DNA of 64,000 nt from Ustilago trichophora (Eukaryota; Basidiomycota; Ustilaginomycetes; Ustilaginales; Ustilaginaceae), in NCBI GenBank assembly GCA_900323505.1, contig OOIN01000003.1:1736001-1800000 (forward strand). Reading direction: 5' to 3'. The translations under genes were made by a program, and so were the position numbers. The notes beneath the pieces are model-generated. The model searched no databases, had not been told where the DNA came from, and saw only the letters and a list, made by a program, of their open reading frames with translations. This document shows, piece after piece, positions 49,282 through 58,327 of this stretch (position 1 is the first letter of the stretch; every line of letters starts with the position of its first letter).

Positions 49282-50940
49282 CTACGACCTTGACTGGGAG
49301 AACCACCAAGCAGTGATAACACCGATGACAAACACCTCGATCAATCCTCCAGCCAGACTTCCTCCACCGGCCAGCAAGAGCAGGCTCCAGACATAGCCGA
49401 CGATTCTGTCCAACACCAATCCGCTGGTCGAAAGCACCATTCGCTGCGTCGACGGAAGCGGTTCGTAAGGGTTGAGTGAAGAGAGTAAGGCGGACGAGTC
49501 TCCGCTGGCAGCTGACGGAGGTGGGAGGCGGAGCAGGGTGGTGATGGGCTTGTGGTCCGAGTGAGTATACTGCATGATGCTGCGATAGAACTCGACTTCG
49601 ACTCCGTGCATTTCGTTGCTATCTTTGGACGGTGCCGAAGCCCAAAGGATGCGATCGGTCCAGCCGGGCACTCGCTTCTTGTTGAGGGTCTGGCCTTCTA
49701 GTGCATCAGACGTGATGCCTGTATTCTTCTTCTTGGTCTTCTTGCCGGGACGCGAGACAGCGTACTTGTAGGTGGGTGGAATACCTGCTTCAGCGATTGG
49801 CACTTCGGTCAAGCCATGGAAGGCCTTGGGTTGCGGAGCAAGCCTCTGATGGGTAAGCTGGTCATGATGCGCGAGGGTAGACCAGTCTCCAGCCTCGAGT
49901 GCCTTGATGAGCGTCTCTTTGGTCAGCGCGGCACTTGGCTTTTCGCCGCTGCCCTTGGCTTGTTCGAGCTCGCTCTTGCCCAACGCAATGCGATGATTGA
50001 GATCGCCAAACACGAACAGATGCGTGGTATCGTAGACGGTGTAGCTGTTCTTGTCGAGCGCAGCCGTCTTCTTGGCAGCTTTGCCGGACGTGACCTTCTC
50101 GTGCTGCTGCTTGAGCGCGTCCATATCCTTAGGGTTCAATGGCTTGCTCGATGGATCCTGGAGAATGGGAAGTTTTTGCACCGAAGATGGCTCGAACACC
50201 ATCCTCTGTACGATCTGCTGCCAGTCTTTGTTGCGTCGAAGGACGTTGTGATCGTGAGCGGCCAAGTGTGCACTGACAAAGGTCAGAATCTCATCGGGCC
50301 CTTTGCCATCCGCTGCAGCGACAACAATACGCGCACCAACACCACCCTTGTTCCCCATCACACCTGCGATACCAGTACCGACAGTAGCGGTGCGGATCTC
50401 TTTGACTCGATGCGCTGCACTCTTGGCGCTGTTGGTGGTGGCTCGGGAGATGGAGAAAGGCGCCCTCTCTCGAGCATAGACGTAAAGAGCGATGCTGACC
50501 AGGTCTACTTTGCAAAGAAGAGGGTAGCCTTCCGGGCCACCCCCCTCTTCCAGGCTGGCATAGAGGCCGGTGCCTGAGACTACGGCTTGGTGAGGACGGA
50601 TCGTTCGGCGAATGTCGAGGTCGGTATTGTACAGCTCAGTGCTGCCAGAAGCAGAGAGGCCCGTGTGAAGAGGAATAAGCTCTTGAAACCCAACAGCGTA
50701 AAAGTCGGGCGCTTCGCGTGGAAGCGAAGGATGGGTGGAGAGGGTCTTGGTGTTTGTAGATCTGTATGCATCCGCTTCGAGGACGTTGCCGTTGGTCAGA
50801 GGTCTGGAGGAGACTGGCTTAAGAGGTCTCTGTTCTGCTGTGGGGATCAGCCAAGGTGTGAGATCATGACGAGTGGATTCGGCCCCTTGCAAGTTGGCGT
50901 TGAAGGATGCGATCTGCACCCTGAGGCCGTTGCTGCCCAT
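49282..50940 (-). CDS. Inositol polyphosphate 5-phosphatase with C-terminal membrane anchor
   Basis: Removes the 5-phosphate from phosphoinositides such as PI(4,5)P2. It has 552 aa and no introns. The catalytic domain starts almost at once (LRVQIASFNANLQGA) and contains DFYAVGFQELIPL, VGTGIAGVMGNKGGVGARI, FVSAHLAAHDHNVLRRN, the family signature FGDLNHRI, RVPGWTDRILWAS and the metal/phosphate motif HSDHKPITT. A hydrophobic C-terminal stretch (DRIVGYVWSLLLLAGGGSL to VFVIGVITAWWF) suggests one or two membrane passes, so the enzyme is probably fixed to ER or another endomembrane rather than being a synaptojanin with a Sac domain. It shares a 517-bp divergent promoter with an ER protein gene. Confidence 0.92.
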   Translation of the reverse strand: MGSNGLRVQIASFNANLQGAESTRHDLTPWLIPTAEQRPLKPVSSRPLTNGNVLEADAYRSTNTKTLSTHPSLPREAPDFYAVGFQELIPLHTGLSASGSTELYNTDLDIRRTIRPHQAVVSGTGLYASLEEGGGPEGYPLLCKVDLVSIALYVYARERAPFSISRATTNSAKSAAHRVKEIRTATVGTGIAGVMGNKGGVGARIVVAAADGKGPDEILTFVSAHLAAHDHNVLRRNKDWQQIVQRMVFEPSSVQKLPILQDPSSKPLNPKDMDALKQQHEKVTSGKAAKKTAALDKNSYTVYDTTHLFVFGDLNHRIALGKSELEQAKGSGEKPSAALTKETLIKALEAGDWSTLAHHDQLTHQRLAPQPKAFHGLTEVPIAEAGIPPTYKYAVSRPGKKTKKKNTGITSDALEGQTLNKKRVPGWTDRILWASAPSKDSNEMHGVEVEFYRSIMQYTHSDHKPITTLLRLPPPSAASGDSSALLSSLNPYEPLPSTQRMVLSTSGLVLDRIVGYVWSLLLLAGGGSLAGGLIEVFVIGVITAWWFSQSRS

Positions 50941-51457
50941 GGTGAAATGTGGCAGATGACTGAGCGAGGAGTTCTTGAAGCTGGTTTATATATGATGCAA
51001 GCAGGTCTGTGAGGGGGAAACCGAGAAGGTGAGATCGATGCAATTGGGGAAGAGCAGAGCAACGGTGGGCTGCGAAGCTGTGGTTGTTGTCGAAAGGCGT
51101 CAGCGGCGTTTCACTTTGCAATTGTTTGGTTGTGCGGGGTACGTTAGGCGTTGAGCGTATATGGCATCATGTCGCTTCTCTCTCGCTTCTGAAAGCGAGC
51201 GGAGCGCAGATTCCAAGTGGAGAGAGCAACAGCTCGGATCTAACAGTTTCCTTCCCCGCGCTCGCACGGACGGCTCGAGCCAATCAGTGTCGATTTACGC
51301 GTTCTTCGAAATACGCTTTTTCCGCTTTCGGTCAACCACGAGATGGGAGCACGAGAAGAATACCTGTAGGACGTGGGGTAACTAGTATACTGTACATCGG
51401 TCTTGGCTCTCCACCATCTCAATCATCGACATCTTCAGCACAGAGTTTCGTCTCACC
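50941..51457. other. Divergent promoter between 5-phosphatase and CCDC47-like genes
   Basis: 517 bp, no gene, a TACTGTA at 51388-51394 about 65 bp before the CCDC47-like start. Confidence 0.45.
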
Positions 51458-52753
51458 ATGGCCACAAACCAACTTTCCAGGTCAGCTGCCTGGGCTCCCG
51501 CAGGCGTCGTTTTTGCCATGTGGACCATGATGCTGCTCGCATCGCCAACCGCTGCTTTCGAACTGCCGTCTTTCCTGAAAGCGACCGTCAACACAAACGG
51601 CAACGTCAACCGACCCACTGGAGCTACCGCCTATCAAGCAAATCAGCCTTATGATGGGATCGAAATCCCTATCGCCGGTCGCTTCGTCTTCCGTCCCGCT
51701 CTCTTCTGGCTCGAAGGTGGTGTCCTTGGCTTCTGTGTGCTCTTCATTCTCATTCATTTCGTAGGCAAGACGCGCAACAGACAGATGGCCGAGAGATTCG
51801 CCTCTGCTGCACTACCCACGCTCGAAGAGGAATTTGCCGTGGTGACCAACGACGACGGAAAGGGACATCTGCTCTGGAACGGCGGCAACTCGGCGCTCAT
51901 GTTTGCTTCGGGACGACGAGGATGTGCCAGCCTTCACGTCACTTTCGACCTCATCCCCCGCCATGACCCCATGGAGATTGTTTTCGCTTTCCTCAAGGAT
52001 ACTGTACTCGCCTCCAACACCGCTTTCCGTGACACCATCACGCTCACTTTCACCCTTCCTCCCACCGCGGACAACGTTTCGGGTGTCTTTGCCCTTGTCA
52101 ACAAGGGCGCTCTCCAGCACACTCGCACAGGCCGATTCGATCTCACCTTCGCCAAGGTCAACGACTCGGACAGTGCCGTCACCTCTCGTGGCCTCTCCAA
52201 GCAGTGGGCCATCATGAGCGAGTCCTCCGACCTCACCGATGGCTTCCTCGGCGAGCCGGATCAGAAGGGTGTAGCACAGCGCTCCAAACTTGGCCTCGTC
52301 GACCTGCTCGAAGGTCAAGCTGGCAAATTCCTCGATAGCCTCGTCCTTACCGACCAGCCCTTCACCCGCCCCACCCGTGGACCCATTCCAGCAGAGAAGC
52401 GCGAACGCTTGCTCATCCTTACTCTCCAAGTCCCCAAATCGCGCACCGACGCCCTCAAGGCGGTCGAGCTCCTCCAATTCGGCTGCAACCTCGTGGACGC
52501 CCTCGACAAGGGAGTCATCAAGGTCCGCAACGAAACCTTGAACAAACTGCGCAAAACTCGCGCCCAGGTCGACAAGGAGCTTCAGGAGGAGGCCACCAAG
52601 GAACAGCGCGAGGCCGAGCAGGAAGCCAAGGAGGAGGCAAAGCGCAAAGCCGAGAAGGAGAAGTTTGACAAACTAAGCCCTGCCGAACAGGCAAAGCGCA
52701 AAGAGGTCGAGAGGAAGCGTGCCATGAAGAAGGGCGCTCACAAGGTGCGTTGA
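51458..52753 (+). CDS. CCDC47-like (DUF1682) ER membrane protein
   Basis: Orthologue candidate of CCDC47, a subunit of the PAT complex that helps multipass membrane proteins insert at the ER. The intronless gene encodes 431 aa. The N-terminus has a signal-peptide-like hydrophobic stretch (GVVFAMWTMMLLASPTAA), then a lumenal segment and a transmembrane helix (FWLEGGVLGFCVLFILIHFVG, about residues 83-103). The cytosolic domain begins with NRQMAERFASAALPTLEEEFA and includes DLIPRHDPMEIVFAFL. The protein ends in a long Lys/Glu/Arg-rich coiled coil (about residues 360-431), as in the family. Basidiomycete members are uncharacterised, so the role is transferred from the animal protein. Confidence 0.88.
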   Translation: MATNQLSRSAAWAPAGVVFAMWTMMLLASPTAAFELPSFLKATVNTNGNVNRPTGATAYQANQPYDGIEIPIAGRFVFRPALFWLEGGVLGFCVLFILIHFVGKTRNRQMAERFASAALPTLEEEFAVVTNDDGKGHLLWNGGNSALMFASGRRGCASLHVTFDLIPRHDPMEIVFAFLKDTVLASNTAFRDTITLTFTLPPTADNVSGVFALVNKGALQHTRTGRFDLTFAKVNDSDSAVTSRGLSKQWAIMSESSDLTDGFLGEPDQKGVAQRSKLGLVDLLEGQAGKFLDSLVLTDQPFTRPTRGPIPAEKRERLLILTLQVPKSRTDALKAVELLQFGCNLVDALDKGVIKVRNETLNKLRKTRAQVDKELQEEATKEQREAEQEAKEEAKRKAEKEKFDKLSPAEQAKRKEVERKRAMKKGAHKVR

Positions 52754-53163
52754 GCTCCTGCGTTCATGTGCATCTGCGTTTTTTAAGAGGTCTTTCATCT
52801 TGTAAATAGTACTCATCGTCGCTTCCATGCAATGGGGAAGAGTATCCCGAGGCTTGCACACAGACTGCTCCCTGGCCCCAGCTCCGCGACACTTTGGCCG
52901 ATCGTCACCCCTGCAAGCACTGGGAGCGCAAGCGTTCAGGGACAAAAATCCGCACCCAGCCACAAGCAAGTCTGCCAAAGTGTTAATTGAATGCAACCAC
53001 CGAAGCAATTGATAGAGGGAGTACAAGCGATGTGAATCATATTCGATTGCATGCATGTATGTGGATCAGGTCAGACAAGAACGTAAACAGTGATAGATTG
53101 ACCGGCACCGGGAGACACGATCGACGATGAGCCAGACGTTGAACAGTGATCATGCCAGGCACA
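52754..53163. other. Convergent 3' intergenic region
   Basis: About 410 bp between the stop codons of the CCDC47-like and carboxypeptidase genes; no gene or repeat seen. Confidence 0.45.
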
Positions 53164-54936
53164 TCAAGCCAGAGGCTTGTTGGCGAGCCATCGGTTGATC
53201 ATATCCTCTGCTGCGGCTGGCTGATCATACGGCACCATGTGTCCAGCCGAATAGACGCGAACAAACGCTACGTTACCCGCTCCGTGGCCACCTTTGCGTA
53301 CCTCGCCTGCTTTCTTGCCATCGACGGTCCATACCTTGGCGGTACCGTTGTTGAAGTCATCCAGGTAGCTAGACTCGAGGTTCTGCATCCACTCGAGGTT
53401 GCCCATATAGTTGCACATGAAATCAGCTTCACCGGCATAGATGAGCACACGGATGTTGTCCTCGATGAGCTCGGGGAGGAGAGCAGCCGAGTCGTGCATC
53501 GAGTCACCCTGCAGCAGGAAGGCCTGGTTGATGTTCATGTTGCACGATTGGAACTTGACCGACTCGGGAACACCCAGGTTCTTCTTGATGCTGGGCGTGT
53601 TGAGGAGCGTCTCAATGTACTCCATGTCCTTATAGCAGAGGGGGCCGTCCTTCTCGCGGTCACAGGTCTTGCGAACATCGTACAGGTTCTTGCCGGTCTC
53701 CTGGGCAGGGCCGTAAAGGCGGCTCCAGCAGTAGAGAGCAGCAGGTGTGCAGGTGAGACGCGAGTTGTACTTCTGGCACGACTCGATGAGCGACTTGCAG
53801 GTGGCGGCCTGCTGAGTGAGGGTCGAGCAGGTGGGGCTGTCGGGCTCAAAGAGTGCGTACTTGTTGTCGGCACCGCAAGCGTATTCGGGAACCGAAGGGA
53901 ATTGGTACTGAGGAGAGCTGAGACCGTTGCCGATCATGACTGTGTCGAGGTTGATGTGCTTGGGAGCGAGCTCAGGGTTGCTGTAGCGCGCAAGAGCGAG
54001 GTTCTTGTTCTTCTTGTAGATGGTCGAGGCGATGTTGGGGAGGTAGGTACCGGCGTACGACTCACCCGAAGCAGTGAAGGGAAGCTTCGAGTACTGGGGG
54101 AACTTGGTGAAGAAGAGCTGAAGGAAGGCGTAAACGTCCTCGGCGGCAGCAGGCGAGTTGTTGACCTGGTCGTTGTCCGAGTACGAGTAGCCGACGTCGA
54201 CAGGCTGGTCGAGGAAGAGGAGGTTGGCCTTGTTGTTCCACGAGTGAGGGTTGTTCTTGACACTGCGACCCTCGTCGGTAACACGGCAAGGACCAAGCTC
54301 GAAGAGGAGACCAGTGGATGAGGAGCATCCGGGGCCACCGTTGAGCCAGAGGACGACGGGATCATCCTTGGGGTTGCTGCGCGACTCGAAGAAGATAAAC
54401 CAAAGATGCTTGGAGTCCGAGATGTCGAGGTAGCCGCTGTGCTGAACTACATCCTTGTCACAGAAGGACTCCGACTGCTGGGTGTGGAGACGGAGCGAGT
54501 ACTCGGGGAAAGAGGGGTGGGTGAGACGCTCGAATTCGAGACCGTCGACAAAGACCTTGCCGGTGTGGATCCAATCCTTGACGCCCTGCTTGGTACCAGC
54601 GATGGCCTGCTCGATCTTGTGCTCGATGCGCTCAATCTCGTTCTCAGTCCAGGTGAGGATATCCTCGGCCTGCTTCATGGTCTCGGACAAGACATCCTCG
54701 ACAGCGTGCTTGGCGGGAACGGCAGCGGCGGCGAAATCGTTGAGCTCGAGGCTGGAGAAGTCGGGTCGGCCCAGAGAGGGGACCGGCTTGGTGACCTCGG
54801 TGTCCTCGTTCCAGACAAGGTTGCCTGCCTGGTCGTAGTGAATCTGCTTGAGGGGAGCGGGCAGCTTGGCGGCGTTGGCGAGCGCAGCTGCGCACACAAA
54901 CACGGCCGAAGCGGTAGAGAGCCAAGAGGAGCGCAT
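53164..54936 (-). CDS. Serine carboxypeptidase, carboxypeptidase Y type (vacuolar)
   Basis: S10-family peptidase that removes C-terminal residues in the vacuole. The intronless precursor has 590 aa. Residues 1-22 are a signal peptide (MRSSWLSTASAVFVCAAALA), followed by an acidic propeptide of about 140 residues. The mature enzyme starts around SFCDKDVVQHSGYLDISD and contains WFIFFESRSNPKDDPVVLWL, NGGPGCSSSTGL, LFLDQPVDVGYSYSD, the nucleophile ASGESYAGTYLP, the Asp region YAGEADFMCNYMGN and the catalytic His in SAGHMVPYDQPAA. Many cysteines fit the disulfide pattern of carboxypeptidase Y. The domain order and length match yeast Prc1 closely. Codon use suggests high expression. Confidence 0.95.
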   Translation of the reverse strand: MRSSWLSTASAVFVCAAALANAAKLPAPLKQIHYDQAGNLVWNEDTEVTKPVPSLGRPDFSSLELNDFAAAAVPAKHAVEDVLSETMKQAEDILTWTENEIERIEHKIEQAIAGTKQGVKDWIHTGKVFVDGLEFERLTHPSFPEYSLRLHTQQSESFCDKDVVQHSGYLDISDSKHLWFIFFESRSNPKDDPVVLWLNGGPGCSSSTGLLFELGPCRVTDEGRSVKNNPHSWNNKANLLFLDQPVDVGYSYSDNDQVNNSPAAAEDVYAFLQLFFTKFPQYSKLPFTASGESYAGTYLPNIASTIYKKNKNLALARYSNPELAPKHINLDTVMIGNGLSSPQYQFPSVPEYACGADNKYALFEPDSPTCSTLTQQAATCKSLIESCQKYNSRLTCTPAALYCWSRLYGPAQETGKNLYDVRKTCDREKDGPLCYKDMEYIETLLNTPSIKKNLGVPESVKFQSCNMNINQAFLLQGDSMHDSAALLPELIEDNIRVLIYAGEADFMCNYMGNLEWMQNLESSYLDDFNNGTAKVWTVDGKKAGEVRKGGHGAGNVAFVRVYSAGHMVPYDQPAAAEDMINRWLANKPLA

Positions 54937-55751
54937 GGTGTTGCGTACGATGGCTCTAGATTGGATGGATTGTCGTTGTTTTTCCTAGTTGGAGATGACA
55001 CCTTCGAATGATGGAGTTCGCGGGTGCAGCTGGTACTAGATGATGGTATGAGGGATGATGATAGACAGGGCAACGTTAAGCTTCAATGGCGGGCGGAAAG
55101 GGGCTGAGCGTCGATCTGTGCGAGTACGGCAGGGCCTTTGTAGCTAAGCGAGACTGAGGGCAAAGCAATCCTTTGGTGGACCCTCGTTTTGCGCGCTTGC
55201 TTCGCCACTAACTATCTGCTCCCTCTTTGAAAAAAAAAGGTCGAAAATACATTTCGAGTCTACAAATCCGGAAAGGCAAGCTCAGTTGAAGAGTGCGGTC
55301 ATCAAGCAGAGATACACAGATCAAAACTGATTTTTCGCTCAAAAAGGCACCTGGTGAGTGTTGTTGGCTCAACCTCGTCAGCAACCTCTTCAGTCAAAGT
55401 GTGGAGGTGGGTCAAATTGCAGTGTCGGAGCGTAGGCATCCGTGCTCGGTTGCCCCCATTTTTCTCCCACTTTGCTGAGAGCAAGAGCCGCCCTTGTCCC
55501 ACCAGGCTGTGTAACCTGTCACAAGTCCAAGCTGTCAGAGGAGCGCTTCACGTCAAAAAGTGGGCAAAAGGTGCGACTGGCTGTGTAATGTAGCACAAGG
55601 CGAGTTTTAGTTGCCGCTTGTCAGAATTGGCATGGCATGCTGCGCTTTAAAGTCACTCAGAGGTTCATGTTTCTGTTTTCTCCACCTCCTCTCCTGACCA
55701 CCACAACAACGGAATCTACGAGGCACTGTCGTCGGATTTGCAACCATAATC
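54937..55751. other. Divergent intergenic region upstream of carboxypeptidase and the 70-aa gene
   Basis: About 815 bp. No coding sequence with support. A pyrimidine-rich stretch (about 55664-55700) precedes the small gene. Confidence 0.45.
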
Positions 55752-56087
55752 ATGCCGCACATTTTGAAAAACCCGGACGGAACCGTCAACTTTGACGCTG
55801 TCAAGAAGGAGACCGCTTTCTTGAAGGGGTGAGTGTTTGCAACACCTTTTTCGTGTCAGCACTGTGAGAGCGAGCCGCCGATCGCGCCTTGCTCTGTATT
55901 CGCAGTAGAGGGGTATCGTTGCTGACCCTGTCCTTGATTGATTGCTCACAGAAAGTACGCCCAGAATGCAGAAAACATCAAGAAGAACACCGCCCACGAA
56001 GAGCAGCACAACCTGACCGCAACATCGTCGGCACCACAACAGGGTCATGGCGACATTGTGCCTCCCAAGGCTGACAACACTCAGTAA
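55752..56087 (+). CDS. Conserved-looking small hydrophilic protein, 70 aa, unknown function
   Basis: Exons 55752-55828 and 55952-56087 (intron 55829-55951, donor GTGAGT, acceptor CACAG) join in frame to give 70 aa. The sequence starts MPHILKNPDGTVNFDAV and has a middle KGKYAQNAENIKKNTAHEE, which looks like an amphipathic helix. It ends in a Gln/Thr/Pro-rich polar tail. No signal peptide, membrane segment or cysteine is present. The clean splice signals, the upstream pyrimidine-rich leader and C/G-ending codons support a real gene. I do not recognise the family. Confidence 0.7.
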
Positions 56088-56240
56088 TTAACACGAAAGC
56101 AATGACATGAATGGCTCACGGAAACGTACTTGTGTTGTAGTTTGGCAGAGTGTTCTGCTCAGTCGCAATCTGCAGATAGATGAGGATTAAAGCGTCTACA
56201 TTCGAAAATTTCAGCATAGTGGCGGTGATGTCGACTACAC

Positions 56241-57305
56241 CTATGCAACACTGATGACGACCTTGCCTACGTGAGCCTGGCTCCACTGGTAAGCGTAGGC
56301 CTCCTCTGCCTTCTCAAAGGGGAAGACCTTGTCAACAAGCGGCTTGATCTGGTGATCCTCGATGATCTGGTTCATGTGTTCAAACTGCTCGCGCGAACCG
56401 ACGAGGATGCCCTTGAAGTAGGCGCCCGTGATAAGAGCGTGGTAGGCAACATTAGGTGCCTCGCCCTGGGCGACGAAGCCGATGGTCGAGATGACACCAC
56501 CTCGCTTGATCGAGTTGAACGCCTTCTCCAGGGTGCCGGCGCCACCAACCTCAACAATGTGGTCGGCGCCCTTGCCGTTGGTCACATCGAGCACCACCTT
56601 GTCCCAGTCGGGATTGGCCTTGTAGTTGACCGTGGTGATGAGGTGACGGAGGTTCTGAGGGATCAGATCGACGGCCTTTTCGAGCTTGTCATCCGACGAA
56701 GAAGTGATGACGACCTTTGCACCAGCAGCAGCGGCAAGCTGGAGAGCAAAGACGCTGACACCACCGGTACCCTGTGCGACCACCGTGTCACCTGCACGCA
56801 GCTGCTCGGTAGGGATACCGTACAGCGCGTTGTAGGCGGTCAGAGCAGCGCAAGGAAGTGTAGCAGCCTCCTCGTAAGAGAGATGAGAAGGAACGCGGAC
56901 AACACCGGTTTCCCGCAGAGCGACGTACTGGGCGAGCATACCATCGAGACTTCCGCCGAGAGCAGTCTTGACCTCGTCCTTGGAGGGGGTGGAGCCGCTC
57001 TGGTGATCCTGGGTGAAGATACCCATCACACGGTCACCCTGCTTCCATTTTGTGACCTTGCTGCCCACGGAGACGACCTCGCCGGCGCCATCGGAGAGGG
57101 GAATGAGTTCGCCCTGCTTGAGGTGCAACGGGTACGCGTTCTTTGCAATGATCAAGTCACGGTAGTTGAGCGAAACGGCGTGGACCTTGATCAGCACCTC
57201 GTTGGCTTCCGGCTTTGGGACCGGGCCCTCCTTGAGGCTGAGGCTGGAAAAGCCGTTGCGAGCAGATGGCTCCGGGAGAGTGTAGAATTTGTGTGTGCTG
57301 CTCAT
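56241..57305 (-). CDS. Quinone-oxidoreductase-like medium-chain dehydrogenase (zinc-independent)
   Basis: NAD(P)H-dependent MDR protein, 354 aa from the ATG at 57305. The N-terminal GroES-like domain has VLIKVHAVSLNYRDLII and IPLSDGAGEVVSVGSKV; the cofactor domain has LPCAALTAYNALYG, DTVVAQGTGGVSVFALQLAAA and GADHIVEVGGAGTLEKA. It lacks the structural-zinc four-cysteine loop, so it belongs with quinone oxidoreductase-like members. An in-frame ATG 29 codons upstream (57392) exists, but a TATAAA on the coding strand (57366-57371) lies inside that extension, so the start at 57305 is preferred. The substrate is unknown. Confidence 0.9.
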   Translation of the reverse strand: MSSTHKFYTLPEPSARNGFSSLSLKEGPVPKPEANEVLIKVHAVSLNYRDLIIAKNAYPLHLKQGELIPLSDGAGEVVSVGSKVTKWKQGDRVMGIFTQDHQSGSTPSKDEVKTALGGSLDGMLAQYVALRETGVVRVPSHLSYEEAATLPCAALTAYNALYGIPTEQLRAGDTVVAQGTGGVSVFALQLAAAAGAKVVITSSSDDKLEKAVDLIPQNLRHLITTVNYKANPDWDKVVLDVTNGKGADHIVEVGGAGTLEKAFNSIKRGGVISTIGFVAQGEAPNVAYHALITGAYFKGILVGSREQFEHMNQIIEDHQIKPLVDKVFPFEKAEEAYAYQWSQAHVGKVVISVA

Positions 57306-58327
57306 GATGTTGGTTGTTGGGTGATGGACGTAATGGTGTTCAGGACGTTGTTGCTTTCTGTCAAGTTTATATGGCCTATCCTCCCGCATCATTGTGTGGC
57401 ATTGGTGCCCAGAAGATGAACTTCACCTTTGGAAGTCAAACTCTTCGGAAGGCACAGCACCTTGGCACGGACTTAGGCAGAACTTTGTACGTCGTATTTT
57501 CGCAACCGTGCATGCTATGGCACAATTTTTAATGATCGGCGAATTGCTCTCTTCGTCATAGAGAACTGCTGGTGCATTGCCGCGGTGGAGGCTGCAAAGC
57601 GAACCCGATAGAACACTGTCCCGTAGAATCTGGACGGGATCCAAAATCTCTTTGCATTTTTCGGCAACTTTTTCTTGGTCATCGTCTTTAGATCGGCATC
57701 GGGACAGGTTTTTCTGCCGCTAGGTCCATCGGCGAGATGTATACAGTACATTGCAGGCTCGGACAGACTTTGGGGAAACTTTTTGCGGAGAAGAAACTTT
57801 CTGGAAGAACGTCCGTGCGTGGCCCCACTATGATTCGAGCCTTATCATTCGAGCTTCGCTTAATCGGTTCTTACGTCGAGACCTCGTGTCCATGCAGCTG
57901 CTAAACGCCAGACGGAACTTGCCGTATCAGTGCACTTGGCACCCAAACAATTTCAAGCACACACTCCGCCTGGAGAGTGCATCAAGCGAAGAACGAAATC
58001 TTCGAGGGGAAGGACAAGTCTGCCGCTTGATGATGGCAATAGGGCAGTCAGTGGAAAGCCAGAGCTTATCATTGAAGTCCCATTTGAACTTGTCGTTGTT
58101 ATCGTCCCTGGACGACAGAAGTTCGCATTGAGACCCGCAGCTCGCTTCCTCGAAACCTGAGAAGTCATGATCCTCAGTTTTGCAAGTGCTGTCGTGCGTC
58201 TGTTGTCTGACCGTTCGAGGAGATCTTTGCGGATCGCCTCTTTGGAAAAAGATGCTCATTCCCTCGGGCTTGGATGCTCCCCTTCCTTCTTGACCAGCTT
58301 CATCTAGACCGATTCGCTTTCTACACC
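57306..58327. other. Divergent intergenic region upstream of the MDR protein and the MFS transporter
   Basis: About 1 kb. It holds the TATA box of the MDR gene and a TACAGTA at 57742-57748. A minus-strand frame of 78 codons at 57515-57751 starts with ATG but has no family match I can name. Confidence 0.45.
57366..57371 (-). promoter_or_regulatory. TATA box of the quinone-oxidoreductase-like gene
   Basis: TATAAA on the coding strand, about 61 bp before the ATG at 57305, consistent with a short 5' leader and arguing against the upstream ATG. Confidence 0.55.

Noticed and set aside
57515..57751. 78-codon ATG-started frame on the minus strand
   Set aside because: No family resemblance I can support, mixed codon choice, and it lies in a divergent promoter region. 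Could be re-examined with RNA data.
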